Below, piece after piece: positions 1 through 5,002 of a stretch of DNA of 5,948 bases. A program made the translations under genes and the position numbers. How positions within the stretch are numbered: the stretch's first letter is position 1; each line of letters opens with the position of its first letter. The notes under the pieces are model-generated. The model saw only the letters and a program-made list of their open reading frames with translations. It had not been told where the DNA came from and ran no database searches. The DNA comes from Clostridia bacterium (lineage in GTDB: Bacteria; Bacillota; Clostridia; TANB77; CAG-508), in assembly GCA_022791735.1 (NCBI GenBank), contig JAAVZQ010000003.1, positions 1 through 5,948 of the forward strand, given 5' to 3'.

Positions 1-144
1 CATAACTCCTGCAGCAAATCCAACAGTCAATTTTCTAAACTTTTCATTCATATTTTTTTTCATAAAGAATACTAAACTACTTCCTAAACTTGTTCCAGCA
101 AAAGGTATTAGTATTCCTGCAATACTATATAATACGTCGTTTAC
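1..144 (-). CDS. ZIP-family divalent metal transporter, N-terminal fragment (cut by left edge)
   Basis: This is the first 48 codons of a reading frame continuing beyond position 1. The translation contains GILIPFAGTSLGSSLVFFMK followed by a short charged stretch and then VGFAAGVM. That is the pattern of the first membrane helix, loop and start of the second helix in bacterial ZIP/ZupT-like transporters, which move zinc and related divalent ions across the cytoplasmic membrane. A clean AGGAGG lies 10 bases upstream of codon 142-144, where family alignment would place the initiator, but that codon is GTA. There is no ATG, GTG or TTG between the upstream in-frame stop (near 192) and an internal Met after VFF. 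The gene may be disabled at its start, may use a rare start codon (an ATT lies a few codons in), or may carry a sequence error. The family call is fairly firm. Whether the gene is functional is unknown. Confidence 0.7.
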
Positions 145-154
145 TTTATCTTTG

Positions 155-160
155 CCTCCT
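155..160 (-). promoter_or_regulatory. Shine-Dalgarno AGGAGG of the ZIP gene, not followed by a canonical start
   Basis: The minus strand reads AGGAGG, ten bases before codon GTA (142-144). The ribosome site is consensus and fixes where the ZIP gene should begin, which makes the lack of ATG/GTG/TTG conspicuous. No convincing -35/-10 pair was seen upstream. The sequence just beyond it belongs to an unrelated plus-strand frame, so the original promoter may have been replaced. Confidence 0.55.
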
Positions 161-191
161 ATACTTATATAGTATGCACGTCTTTTGTGTT

Positions 192-362
192 ATGTTGATT
201 TGGTGTAATTCTTCTTTATCAAAAATTATAAAAAATATTTCTCCTCTTTTAGATGACTTTGAGAATTCTGGTCAAACTCTTGATGAGTTTACTCACGAAA
301 GATTATCTGCTTTCCCGAACATAGCAAAATTTCTAAAAGCGTACTGTTCCCAAAATAATTAA
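192..362 (+). pseudogene. Remnant of an unrecognised gene, C-terminal part only
   Basis: The frame ending at TAA 360-362 gives a hydrophilic, protein-like C-terminus, including DDFENSGQTLDEFTHER and ending FLKAYCSQNN. Upstream of about position 190 the same frame reads as the antisense of the ZIP gene and loses protein character. The first ATG here (192-194) has no ribosome binding site. The simplest reading is that the 3' end of some gene has been joined next to the ZIP gene, and that its 5' part is gone. I do not recognise the family. It could instead be a chance open frame, so confidence is low. Confidence 0.3.
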
Positions 363-366
363 ATCT

Positions 367-392
367 TATGAGCTTTCAAATTTGAGCTCATA
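367..392. repeat. Inverted repeat just after the 362 stop
   Basis: TATGAGCT (367-374) pairs perfectly with AGCTCATA (385-392) around a ten-base spacer that contains the palindrome CAAATTTG. It lies immediately 3' of the remnant frame and 5' of a true terminator-like hairpin. No T-run follows, so it is not an intrinsic terminator by itself. Confidence 0.5.
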
Positions 393-399
393 TATGCAT

Positions 400-430
400 A
401 AAAGTCCAGTCTATATAAGGCTGGACTTTT
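400..430. terminator. Bidirectional intrinsic terminator, 10-bp stem
   Basis: AAAAGTCCAG (400-409) and CTGGACTTTT (421-430) form a perfect ten-base stem around an 11-base loop. The A-run and T-run sit at the stem base, so it could act on either strand. It would end plus-strand transcription through the remnant frame at 192-362. Confidence 0.75.
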
Positions 431-567
431 GCTTATCAATAATTAATATTAATGTCTTATAAAATAGCAGAATTAATAAATAATAGACCTAGAAATGTCT
501 AGGTTAGTGTACAGCATTATATATCATCAAAGTATCGTACCTCATTTTGAAACTTAGCATTTTAATA
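431..567. other. Gene-poor AT-rich spacer with one small hairpin
   Basis: No frame with a start and ribosome site is present here. The only structure seen is ACCTAGA (487-493) pairing with TCTAGGT (498-504) around a four-base loop. It has no T-run after it and its role is unknown. A 16-codon frame starting at about 452 has no ribosome binding site and is not called. Confidence 0.5.
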
Positions 568-596
568 TTGTAATCTTATGTAAAATATGATAAAAT
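568..596 (+). promoter_or_regulatory. Likely promoter of the ImmA-like gene
   Basis: TTGTAA (568-573) and TAAAAT (591-596) are separated by 17 bases, a reasonable sigma-A pair in AT-rich DNA. They lie about 70 bases before the ATG at 667. In such an AT-rich spacer other weak pairs exist, so the assignment is tentative. Confidence 0.45.
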
Positions 597-666
597 TCTA
601 TTATTATTCCAAGTGAATGTTTTATATCAAAGTACTAAACCATATTAAATTTAGGAGGTTTTTACC

Positions 667-1323
667 ATGCAAGAAATTAATCAAACTATTATGCAAGCTA
701 ATTATAACGAACATTTACGGCTGATTTCTTATCTCTTTGACTATGCAAGTGAATTTCTGTCTACTCATCTTGGAAAAGATTATAAAATGCCAATTCCAGT
801 TCGGCAACTCGCATATAACTGCGGGTTGATTATCTATGAAACTTCATTATGTGATTTAAATGCTATAGAACGTGATAGTTACGGTGGATTTGTAAAATTG
901 GCAGAGACAACATTGAGAATTCGGCGATATGGTTGCAGTATCGGCGAAATTACTGGAACAATTAAAATTGAAGAAACTCTTTCAGAATATGCAAAAAGAT
1001 ATTATATTGCCCATGAACTAGCTCGTTATATATTGACTAATAAAAATGAAATTCAGCCACTTAAAGTTTTGCCAATTGCACGAGGTGAGTTTAGCCTGTA
1101 TGAATCAACATCCGAGTTATTCGCAAATACACTAGCCTATGGGATTTTAATGCCTTATGAGCAAGTTATGCAAGCCAAAGCAGAATATGAAGAAAAAGGT
1201 TCATATAACCCATTAAGCTACGCTGATTGGCTAAATTATCTATACAATTTAGCCCAAATTCCAGAGCAATATGCAATTTTAGGGTATGAAGAAATTCGAA
1301 AAATCCAGTTAGTCAAGAGTTGA
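667..1323 (+). CDS. ImmA/IrrE-family protein with degenerate metallopeptidase motif
   Basis: This 218-residue soluble protein starts at an ATG eight bases after a perfect AGGAGG (653-658). Its layout follows ImmA/IrrE (COG2856) zinc peptidases, which cut DNA-binding repressors of mobile elements or stress genes. A PVRQLAYNCGLIIYE segment at about residues 44-58 comes first, then a GGFVKL strand, then YIAHELARYIL (113-123), then ExxAN with E150 and N154, and LMP (161-163). In active members the core motif is HExxH. Here it is H116-E117-L-A-R120, so the second zinc-binding His is Arg (CGT at 1024-1026), one transition away from CAT. Catalysis is therefore doubtful. It may be a non-catalytic binding protein or a recent mutant. 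The XRE-type repressor that usually accompanies ImmA is absent from the window. The gene appears monocistronic and ends at a strong terminator. Confidence 0.75.
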   Translation: MQEINQTIMQANYNEHLRLISYLFDYASEFLSTHLGKDYKMPIPVRQLAYNCGLIIYETSLCDLNAIERDSYGGFVKLAETTLRIRRYGCSIGEITGTIKIEETLSEYAKRYYIAHELARYILTNKNEIQPLKVLPIARGEFSLYESTSELFANTLAYGILMPYEQVMQAKAEYEEKGSYNPLSYADWLNYLYNLAQIPEQYAILGYEEIRKIQLVKS

Positions 1324-1332
1324 TAAAACCTT

Positions 1333-1368
1333 GCAAAAGCGGTGCTAGTAGCACCGCCTTTGCTTTTT
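1333..1368 (+). terminator. Strong intrinsic terminator after the ImmA-like gene
   Basis: GCAAA-A-GCGGTGCT (1333-1346) pairs with AGCACCGC-C-TTTGC (1350-1363), a GC-rich stem with one internal mismatch and a three-base loop, followed by TTTTT (1364-1368). It begins ten bases after the ImmA-like stop. It lies just downstream of the convergent zinc-ribbon gene and may also serve that gene, although the minus-strand T-run is weaker. Confidence 0.85.
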
Positions 1369-1375
1369 GATCGTC

Positions 1376-1513
1376 TTAGTCGTCCACTTGCCATGATGCT
1401 ACCCATTGCCCACAATACGGACATTGGATGGCGTCTCCCCATGCAACTTTTACAGATTGGCCACAGTCGCTACACTTCACAAAACAATAGTCTTGCTCTT
1501 CATGGGATGCCAT
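1376..1513 (-). CDS. Small double-CxxC zinc-ribbon protein, 45 residues
   Basis: The minus strand encodes a 45-residue protein starting at ATG 1513-1511, seven bases after a perfect AGGAGG (1521-1526). A consensus-like promoter (1546-1574) lies upstream. Two knuckles are visible: C14-S-D-C17 and C31-P-Y-C34, the usual spacing for a four-Cys zinc ribbon. A further Cys is at residue 10. The C-terminus is tryptophan-rich (WVASWQVDD) and the pI looks acidic. Such mini-ribbons typically bind nucleic acid or a protein partner, but no specific family is recognised and no function is claimed. The gene is convergent with the ImmA-like gene and divergent from the membrane-protein gene at 1730. Its real-gene status rests on the promoter, ribosome site, start and paired CxxC motifs together. 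Confidence 0.8.
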   Translation of the reverse strand: MASHEEQDYCFVKCSDCGQSVKVAWGDAIQCPYCGQWVASWQVDD

Positions 1514-1545
1514 TTCAAAACCTCCTTTCAGGTTTTATCTTATTT

Positions 1546-1574
1546 ATTATACTATAATTTACATAAAACCGCAA
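1546..1574 (-). promoter_or_regulatory. Promoter of the zinc-ribbon gene
   Basis: On the minus strand TTGCGG (1569-1574) and a perfect TATAAT (1546-1551) are separated by 17 bases, about 30 bases upstream of the ATG at 1513. This is a good sigma-A promoter. It lies back to back with the plus-strand promoter at 1604-1632. Confidence 0.7.
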
Positions 1575-1603
1575 GCAGGTCTCTATATATCTTCTTAATT
1601 ATG

Positions 1604-1632
1604 TTGACATTAATGTTATATTTTGATATAAT
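1604..1632 (+). promoter_or_regulatory. Perfect-consensus promoter of the membrane-protein gene
   Basis: TTGACA (1604-1609), a 17-base spacer and TATAAT (1627-1632) match the sigma-A consensus exactly. Transcription would begin near 1639, leaving an untranslated leader of about 90 bases before the ATG at 1730. Confidence 0.85.
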
Positions 1633-1639
1633 TTAAATG

Positions 1640-1684
1640 TTTATAAGAAAAACTTATCTTATAAAACTCTCCTGTGTTTGCAGG
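1640..1684 (+). other. Structured leader between promoter and ATG 1730
   Basis: Right after the expected transcription start, TTTATAAGA (1640-1648) pairs with TCTTATAAA (1657-1665). CCTG (1671-1674) and CAGG (1681-1684) then make a smaller hairpin. The second hairpin is not followed by a T-run; a run of Ts at 1709-1715 comes later, just before the ribosome site. The region might stabilise the transcript or tune its expression. No known riboswitch is recognised. Confidence 0.4.
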
Positions 1685-1729
1685 TTAATAATATACACAT
1701 ATTAAAAATTTTTTTGAGGAGGAAACAAA

Positions 1730-2260
1730 ATGGAAGAAAAGCGGTATTTATACAAACTGTGGGATAATGCCTAAAACAAATCCAAGATAATTTTTATATT
1801 TGTTATGGTAGCTCTAGCATCTTGTATAGTTCTTGTAGCCACGTTATTGTATGGCGATTTTTCAGTGTTAGATTACCCAGAAGAGGATTTCCAAAAACTG
1901 GAGCAAGCATACATTCCTTACGTTCATGAAGGAATAGGGATAGACCTTGTAGGACTTAAAGGGGCTGTTCACAGCTTATGTGATCCAATAATTTCTGATG
2001 AAGCAATCGAACTTACTTATGGATATTTCGATTACAATGTAACTGTTACACTCGATAAAAACTACAAAGTTATGCATATTGATAGGTCTGCTAATACGGA
2101 GCAAGAATATGTAAAACAAGTAATTATATCTAATAGTGAACTGTTTTTTCTCTATACTCTTTTAATTCTTTTGATGATGTTTGTTATTTTGACTGTTATA
2201 TATGCTACATCATATTGTCACGCATTAATAGATAAAAAACGTTCCAAAAATAGCAATTAA
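1730..2260 (+). pseudogene. Two-helix membrane protein gene interrupted by TAA at codon 15
   Basis: A GAGGAGG ribosome site (1716-1722) precedes ATG 1730. Fourteen codons follow (MEEKRYLYKLWDNA), then TAA at 1772-1774, and the same frame continues unbroken to the stop at 2258-2260, 176 codons in all. Ignoring the TAA, the product has a short basic cytoplasmic N-terminus, a membrane helix at about codons 19-41, an exported domain of about 95 residues with two Cys outside the helices or at their edges, a second helix at about codons 138-160, and a short Lys-rich tail (KKRSKNSN). The first ATG after the TAA (1805) lacks a ribosome site and falls inside the first helix, so it is a poor alternative start. 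The family is not recognised. The frame is probably a pseudogene by nonsense mutation; readthrough, reinitiation or a sequence error are the alternatives. Confidence 0.65.
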
Positions 2261-2271
2261 TCTTCCATAAA

Positions 2272-2307
2272 GCAAAAAGCCTTTGGCAGGTGCCAAAGGC
2301 TTTTTGC
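2272..2307. terminator. Bidirectional terminator, perfect 17-bp stem
   Basis: Positions 2272-2288 and 2291-2307 are perfect reverse complements around a two-base centre; in practice the loop will open to four or more bases. The arms carry GCAAAAAGCC and GGCTTTTTGC, so a T-run is present for both strands. It closes the plus-strand membrane-protein gene (stop 2260) and the minus-strand cad operon (stop 2317). Confidence 0.9.
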
Positions 2308-2316
2308 ATATATAAA

Positions 2317-4159
2317 TTACGGCTTTACTCTAAGCATTCTTAGTGCATTAATTATTGCAATTACTGAAACACCTACATCCGCGAAAACAGCCTCCCACAT
2401 AGTAGATATGCCAATTGCACTAAGTCCTAACACAAGAACTTTCACAAAAATCGCAAAAACAATATTTTCCTTAACAATTCTCATAGTCTTTTTAGATAAA
2501 TTAATTGCGTTTACAAGTTTTGAAGGTTCATCAGTCATAATAACTATATCAGCAGCTTCTATTGCAGCATCAGAACCGAAGTCCACCCATAGCAATTCCA
2601 ATATCAGACATTGCAAGAACAGGTGCATCATTTATACCGTCTCCTACAAAAGCAAGTTTACCTTTGCTTGCAAGCTCATTTTTTAAACTCTCAACTTTAT
2701 CCGCCTTGTCATTTGGTAAAAGTTCAGTATATACCTTATCAATACTAAGTTCATTTGCAACAGCTTCTCCCACTTCTTTCCTATCTCCAGTTAGCATTAT
2801 AGTTTTCTTAATTCCATTTTTCTTTAATCCCTTTACTGCCATAACAGAATCATCTTTTATCTTATCAGCAATCAAAATATATCCCATATATTTATTATTT
2901 ATTGCAACATATAAAATAGTCCCAATTCCATTACACTTAGTAAACTCTATACTCTTTTCAGCCATCAACTTCTCATTTCCAACTAATACATCTTTCCCCT
3001 TTATTTTAGCCAAAATGCCAAATCCAGATAATTCCTCTGCACTCTCAATCTGTTCTTCGTAAATTTCTTTACCATAAGCTCTTTTTACAGATTCTGCAAT
3101 AGGATGTGTTGAATAATTCTCAGCATAAGCAGTAATCTCTAACAACTCCTCCTTAGGAATATCTACTGCACAAATCTCCTGTACCTCAAAAACACCCTCT
3201 GTCAAAGTACCTGTTTTATCAAAAACAACTACCTCTGTTTTAGATAAAGCCTCTAGATAATTACTACCCTTTATCAAAATTCCAAGTTTAGAAGCACCTC
3301 CAATTCCTCCAAAAAAGCTAAGTGGAATTGATATAACCAAAGCACAAGGACATGACACAACTAAAAATGAAAGTGCCCTATAAATCCAATTAGAAAAACT
3401 TGCTCCTTCTAATAAAATTGGTGGAATAAATGCAAGCATCAAAGCAATTATTACAACAGTTGGAGTATAGTATTTAGCAAACTTTGTGATAAAATTCTCA
3501 GATTTCGATTTTTTACTACTTGCATTTTCTACTAAATCCAAAATTTTACTTACAGTTGAATCACCAAATTCCTTTATAACCTTTATCTTTATTACACCAT
3601 TTATATTTATAGTACCACTTAAAACCTCATCCCCATCTTGCACTTCTCTTGGAACACTCTCACCAGTAAGAGCCTTTGTATCCAAACTCGAACTTCCAGA
3701 GATAATACACCCATCTAATGGAATTTTTTCACCTGGTCTAACAATAATTACTTCTCCGATTTTTACCTCATCTGGTGCAACCTCGCACACCTTATCATCT
3801 CTTAAGACATTTGCAACATCAGGTCTTATATCCATAAGACTTGAAATAGACTTTCTTGACTTATCAACAGCATAACTTTGAAAAAGCTCTCCTACTTGAT
3901 AAAAGAGCATAACAGCCACAGCCTCTGGATATTCACCAATTGCAAAAGCTCCAATTGTTGCAAGAGACATAAGAAAATTCTCATCAAAAACTTTGCCCCT
4001 AAAAATATTCCTTATTGCCTTTCTTAATACTCCAAAACCTACAAACAAATAACTTATTATAAACAAAACAATATTTATCCAGTCATTACTAAATTTAAGA
4101 AATATTGCAAGTAAATAAAAAACAAATGCTATTATAACTCCACTTAATTTATTCTTCAT
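2317..4159 (-). pseudogene. cadA: Zn/Cd/Pb-exporting P1B-type ATPase, frameshifted near the C-terminus
   Basis: The intact product would be 613 residues and lacks an N-terminal HMA domain. The visible order is two or more helices in residues 8-95, the actuator TGES (165-168), the CPC metal-site helix (270-272), DKTGT with phosphorylated D314, the HP dipeptide (352-353), MLTGDR (455-460) and GDGIND (506-511). After AMGG the frame closes at TGA 2570-2572. The adjacent frame continues with GSDAAIEAADIVIMTD, two helices with K573 and D594, and the usual end INALRMLR. K573 and D594 correspond to the TM7 Lys and TM8 Asp that mark Zn/Cd/Pb pumps such as ZntA. One extra base within CTTC (2578-2581) explains the break, since removing it restores the GGLGSD or GGFGSD family sequence. 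The truncated 529-residue form lacks the last two helices and should not transport. The start at 4159 follows an AGGGGGG 12 bases upstream, which overlaps the HMA stop. Confidence 0.9.
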
Positions 4160-4176
4160 AATATCTTTTGTCCCCC

Positions 4177-4398
4177 CTAAACCTCTTCTATCTTAACATC
4201 TGGTTCTTCCCTTTTTATAACTTTATTTAACTTCTTCATTATCTCCTCTTTTTTTACATCTTCAAATTCAAGCTCCATCCTTTCAGCCATAAAACTGATA
4301 CTTACATTATCTATTCCATCAATTTTTTCTATTGCTCTTTCAAGCTCAGCTGCACAATTTGCACAATCCAATCCTTTAATTTTAAATCTACTTTTCAT
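4177..4398 (-). CDS. Stand-alone HMA-domain metal-binding protein, 73 residues
   Basis: The protein is a single heavy-metal-associated fold with the metal loop GLDCANC (G9 to C15, ligands C12 and C15). The Asp just before the first Cys is typical of HMA domains that serve Zn/Cd/Pb pumps. Such domains usually sit at the N-terminus of the ATPase. Here the domain is a separate cytoplasmic protein, 17 bases upstream of an ATPase that has none, so it probably binds the ion and hands it to the pump or senses it. The chosen ATG (4398-4396) has AAGGA nine bases upstream. An earlier in-frame ATG at 4446 would overlap the repressor gene and add 16 residues that do not belong to the fold, so it is not used. 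The tail is highly charged. Confidence 0.85.
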   Translation of the reverse strand: MKSRFKIKGLDCANCAAELERAIEKIDGIDNVSISFMAERMELEFEDVKKEEIMKKLNKVIKREEPDVKIEEV

Positions 4399-4417
4399 AT
4401 AAATCATCCTTTCTTTT

Positions 4418-4780
4418 CTATCCTCTATGTTTGATATGCTCAGCACCTATTTCAAATACTTCTCTTACATGTTCATCATCTAACATGTAAAAAACTTCTT
4501 TACCCTGTTTTCTACATTTAACTATTCCACTTCTTCTTAAAGTCCCAAGTTGATGTGAAATAGACGACTTAGACATGCCAAGAACATTTGCAATATCACA
4601 TACACACATTTCATTTTTATCTAATGCATACAAAATTCTTACTCTTGTTGTATCACCTAAAATCTTAAAAAATTCTGCAAGCTTATAAAATAAATCTTCA
4701 TTTGGCATATTTTTAATAGTTGCCTCTACTAATTCCTTATGAATTACATTACAATCACATATAAATTCATTTCTTGCCAT
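4418..4780 (-). CDS. cadC: CadC/SmtB-type ArsR-family metal-responsive repressor
   Basis: This 120-residue winged-helix dimeric repressor is the first gene of the cad operon. The core runs from FYKLAEFFKILGDTTRVRIL (31-50) through MCVCDIANVLGMS and the recognition helix KSSISHQLGTLRRSG (71-85) to a wing and helix alpha5. Both metal-site classes of the family are visible. Residues C8, C10, C59 and C61 fit the alpha3N Cd/Pb site of CadC. D102, H104, H115 and H118 match the spacing of the alpha5 zinc site of SmtB. The family releases DNA on binding metal, so Cd, Pb or Zn should switch on this operon. The ATG at 4780 is chosen because AAGGAGG (4786-4792) lies five bases upstream. The in-frame ATG at 4825 lies within an operator-like repeat and has no such site. 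The stop is 19 bases before the HMA start. Confidence 0.92.
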   Translation of the reverse strand: MARNEFICDCNVIHKELVEATIKNMPNEDLFYKLAEFFKILGDTTRVRILYALDKNEMCVCDIANVLGMSKSSISHQLGTLRRSGIVKCRKQGKEVFYMLDDEHVREVFEIGAEHIKHRG

Positions 4781-4807
4781 GCTTTCCTCCTTATATATTA
4801 TGCAAAC

Positions 4808-4827
4808 AGTTGAGTAAACGTTCAACT
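4808..4827. promoter_or_regulatory. Second operator-like inverted repeat (leader position)
   Basis: AGTTGA (4808-4813) and TCAACT (4822-4827) are perfect complements around eight bases. The core TTGA-N8-TCAA has the same geometry as the repeat at 4847-4862, with the two centres 37 bases apart. It lies downstream of the -10, between the expected transcription start and the cadC ribosome site, where bound repressor would block early elongation. Confidence 0.6.
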
Positions 4828-4839
4828 TTTATTACCTAT

Positions 4840-4869
4840 ATTATAATTGAATATGTATTCAACTGTCAA
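4840..4869 (-). promoter_or_regulatory. cad operon promoter
   Basis: On the minus strand TTGACA (4864-4869) and TATAAT (4840-4845) are separated by 18 bases; shifting the -10 by one base gives 17. Both boxes are consensus. Transcription would start near 4833 and read cadC, the HMA gene and the ATPase gene as one unit ending at 2272-2307. Confidence 0.85.
4847..4862. promoter_or_regulatory. Main CadC operator between -35 and -10
   Basis: TTGAATA and TATTCAA form a perfect 7-2-7 inverted repeat that fills most of the spacer between the two promoter boxes. ArsR/SmtB-family operators are imperfect 12-2-12 repeats with TGAA-type half-sites in the same position. Repressor here would exclude RNA polymerase. 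Confidence 0.85.
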
Positions 4870-4880
4870 GTGCTTTTACA

Positions 4881-4917
4881 AAAAAAAAAAATACACTTCA
4901 TAATGAAGTGCATTTTT
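4881..4917 (-). terminator. Terminator between the AIM24 gene and the cad promoter
   Basis: CACTTC (4894-4899) and GAAGTG (4905-4910) form a stem that extends past one A-C mismatch (4893/4911) into the flanking A/T runs. On the minus strand a run of about twelve Ts (complement of 4880-4891) follows. It would stop transcripts from the AIM24-family gene before the cad promoter. The shorter T-run at 4913-4917 gives some plus-strand potential. Confidence 0.8.
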
Positions 4918-4929
4918 ATTTACGCTTCT

Positions 4930-4986
4930 TCAAGACCTTAAATTAGAATAGTAAAAGTTTAATAATACAGAAAAGGTCTCAAGACC
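4930..4986. repeat. Short direct and inverted repeats in the AIM24 3' flank
   Basis: TCAAGACC occurs at 4930-4937 and again at 4979-4986. AGACCTT (4933-4939) pairs with AAGGTCT (4973-4979). The inverted pair could fold the 3' untranslated region of the AIM24 message upstream of the terminator. No function is known, and short repeats of this size can arise by chance. Confidence 0.35.
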
Positions 4987-5002
4987 GCGAGATTTGTTTA
5001 TT

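Noticed and set aside
363..530. Possible CRISPR or tandem repeat array among the hairpins
   Set aside because: The three inverted repeats differ in sequence and spacing, so there is no repeated unit.
1236..1636. Overlapping open frames at 1236-1442 (minus), 1342-1557 and 1406-1636 (plus)
   Set aside because: They run across a terminator and the zinc-ribbon gene, lack ribosome sites and have no domain character. The minus-strand frame at 1376-1513 explains the region.
2570..2590. Programmed +1 frameshift in cadA (CTT followed by the rare codon CGG, with a G-rich GGGTGGA just upstream)
   Set aside because: The G-rich bases encode the conserved MGG and are expected anyway. Leu-tRNA would pair poorly after slipping, and no known case exists at this place in the P-domain. 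A plain insertion or sequence error is simpler.
2562..3062. Long plus-strand open frame opposite cadA, with similar ones at 2408-2686 and 3486-3875
   Set aside because: They are antisense to clearly conserved ATPase motifs, have no ribosome sites and give low-complexity Ser/Phe/Ile-rich products.
4781..4825. Upstream start of the repressor at 4825
   Set aside because: It has no ribosome site and would place coding sequence over the downstream operator repeat. ATG 4780 follows AAGGAGG directly.
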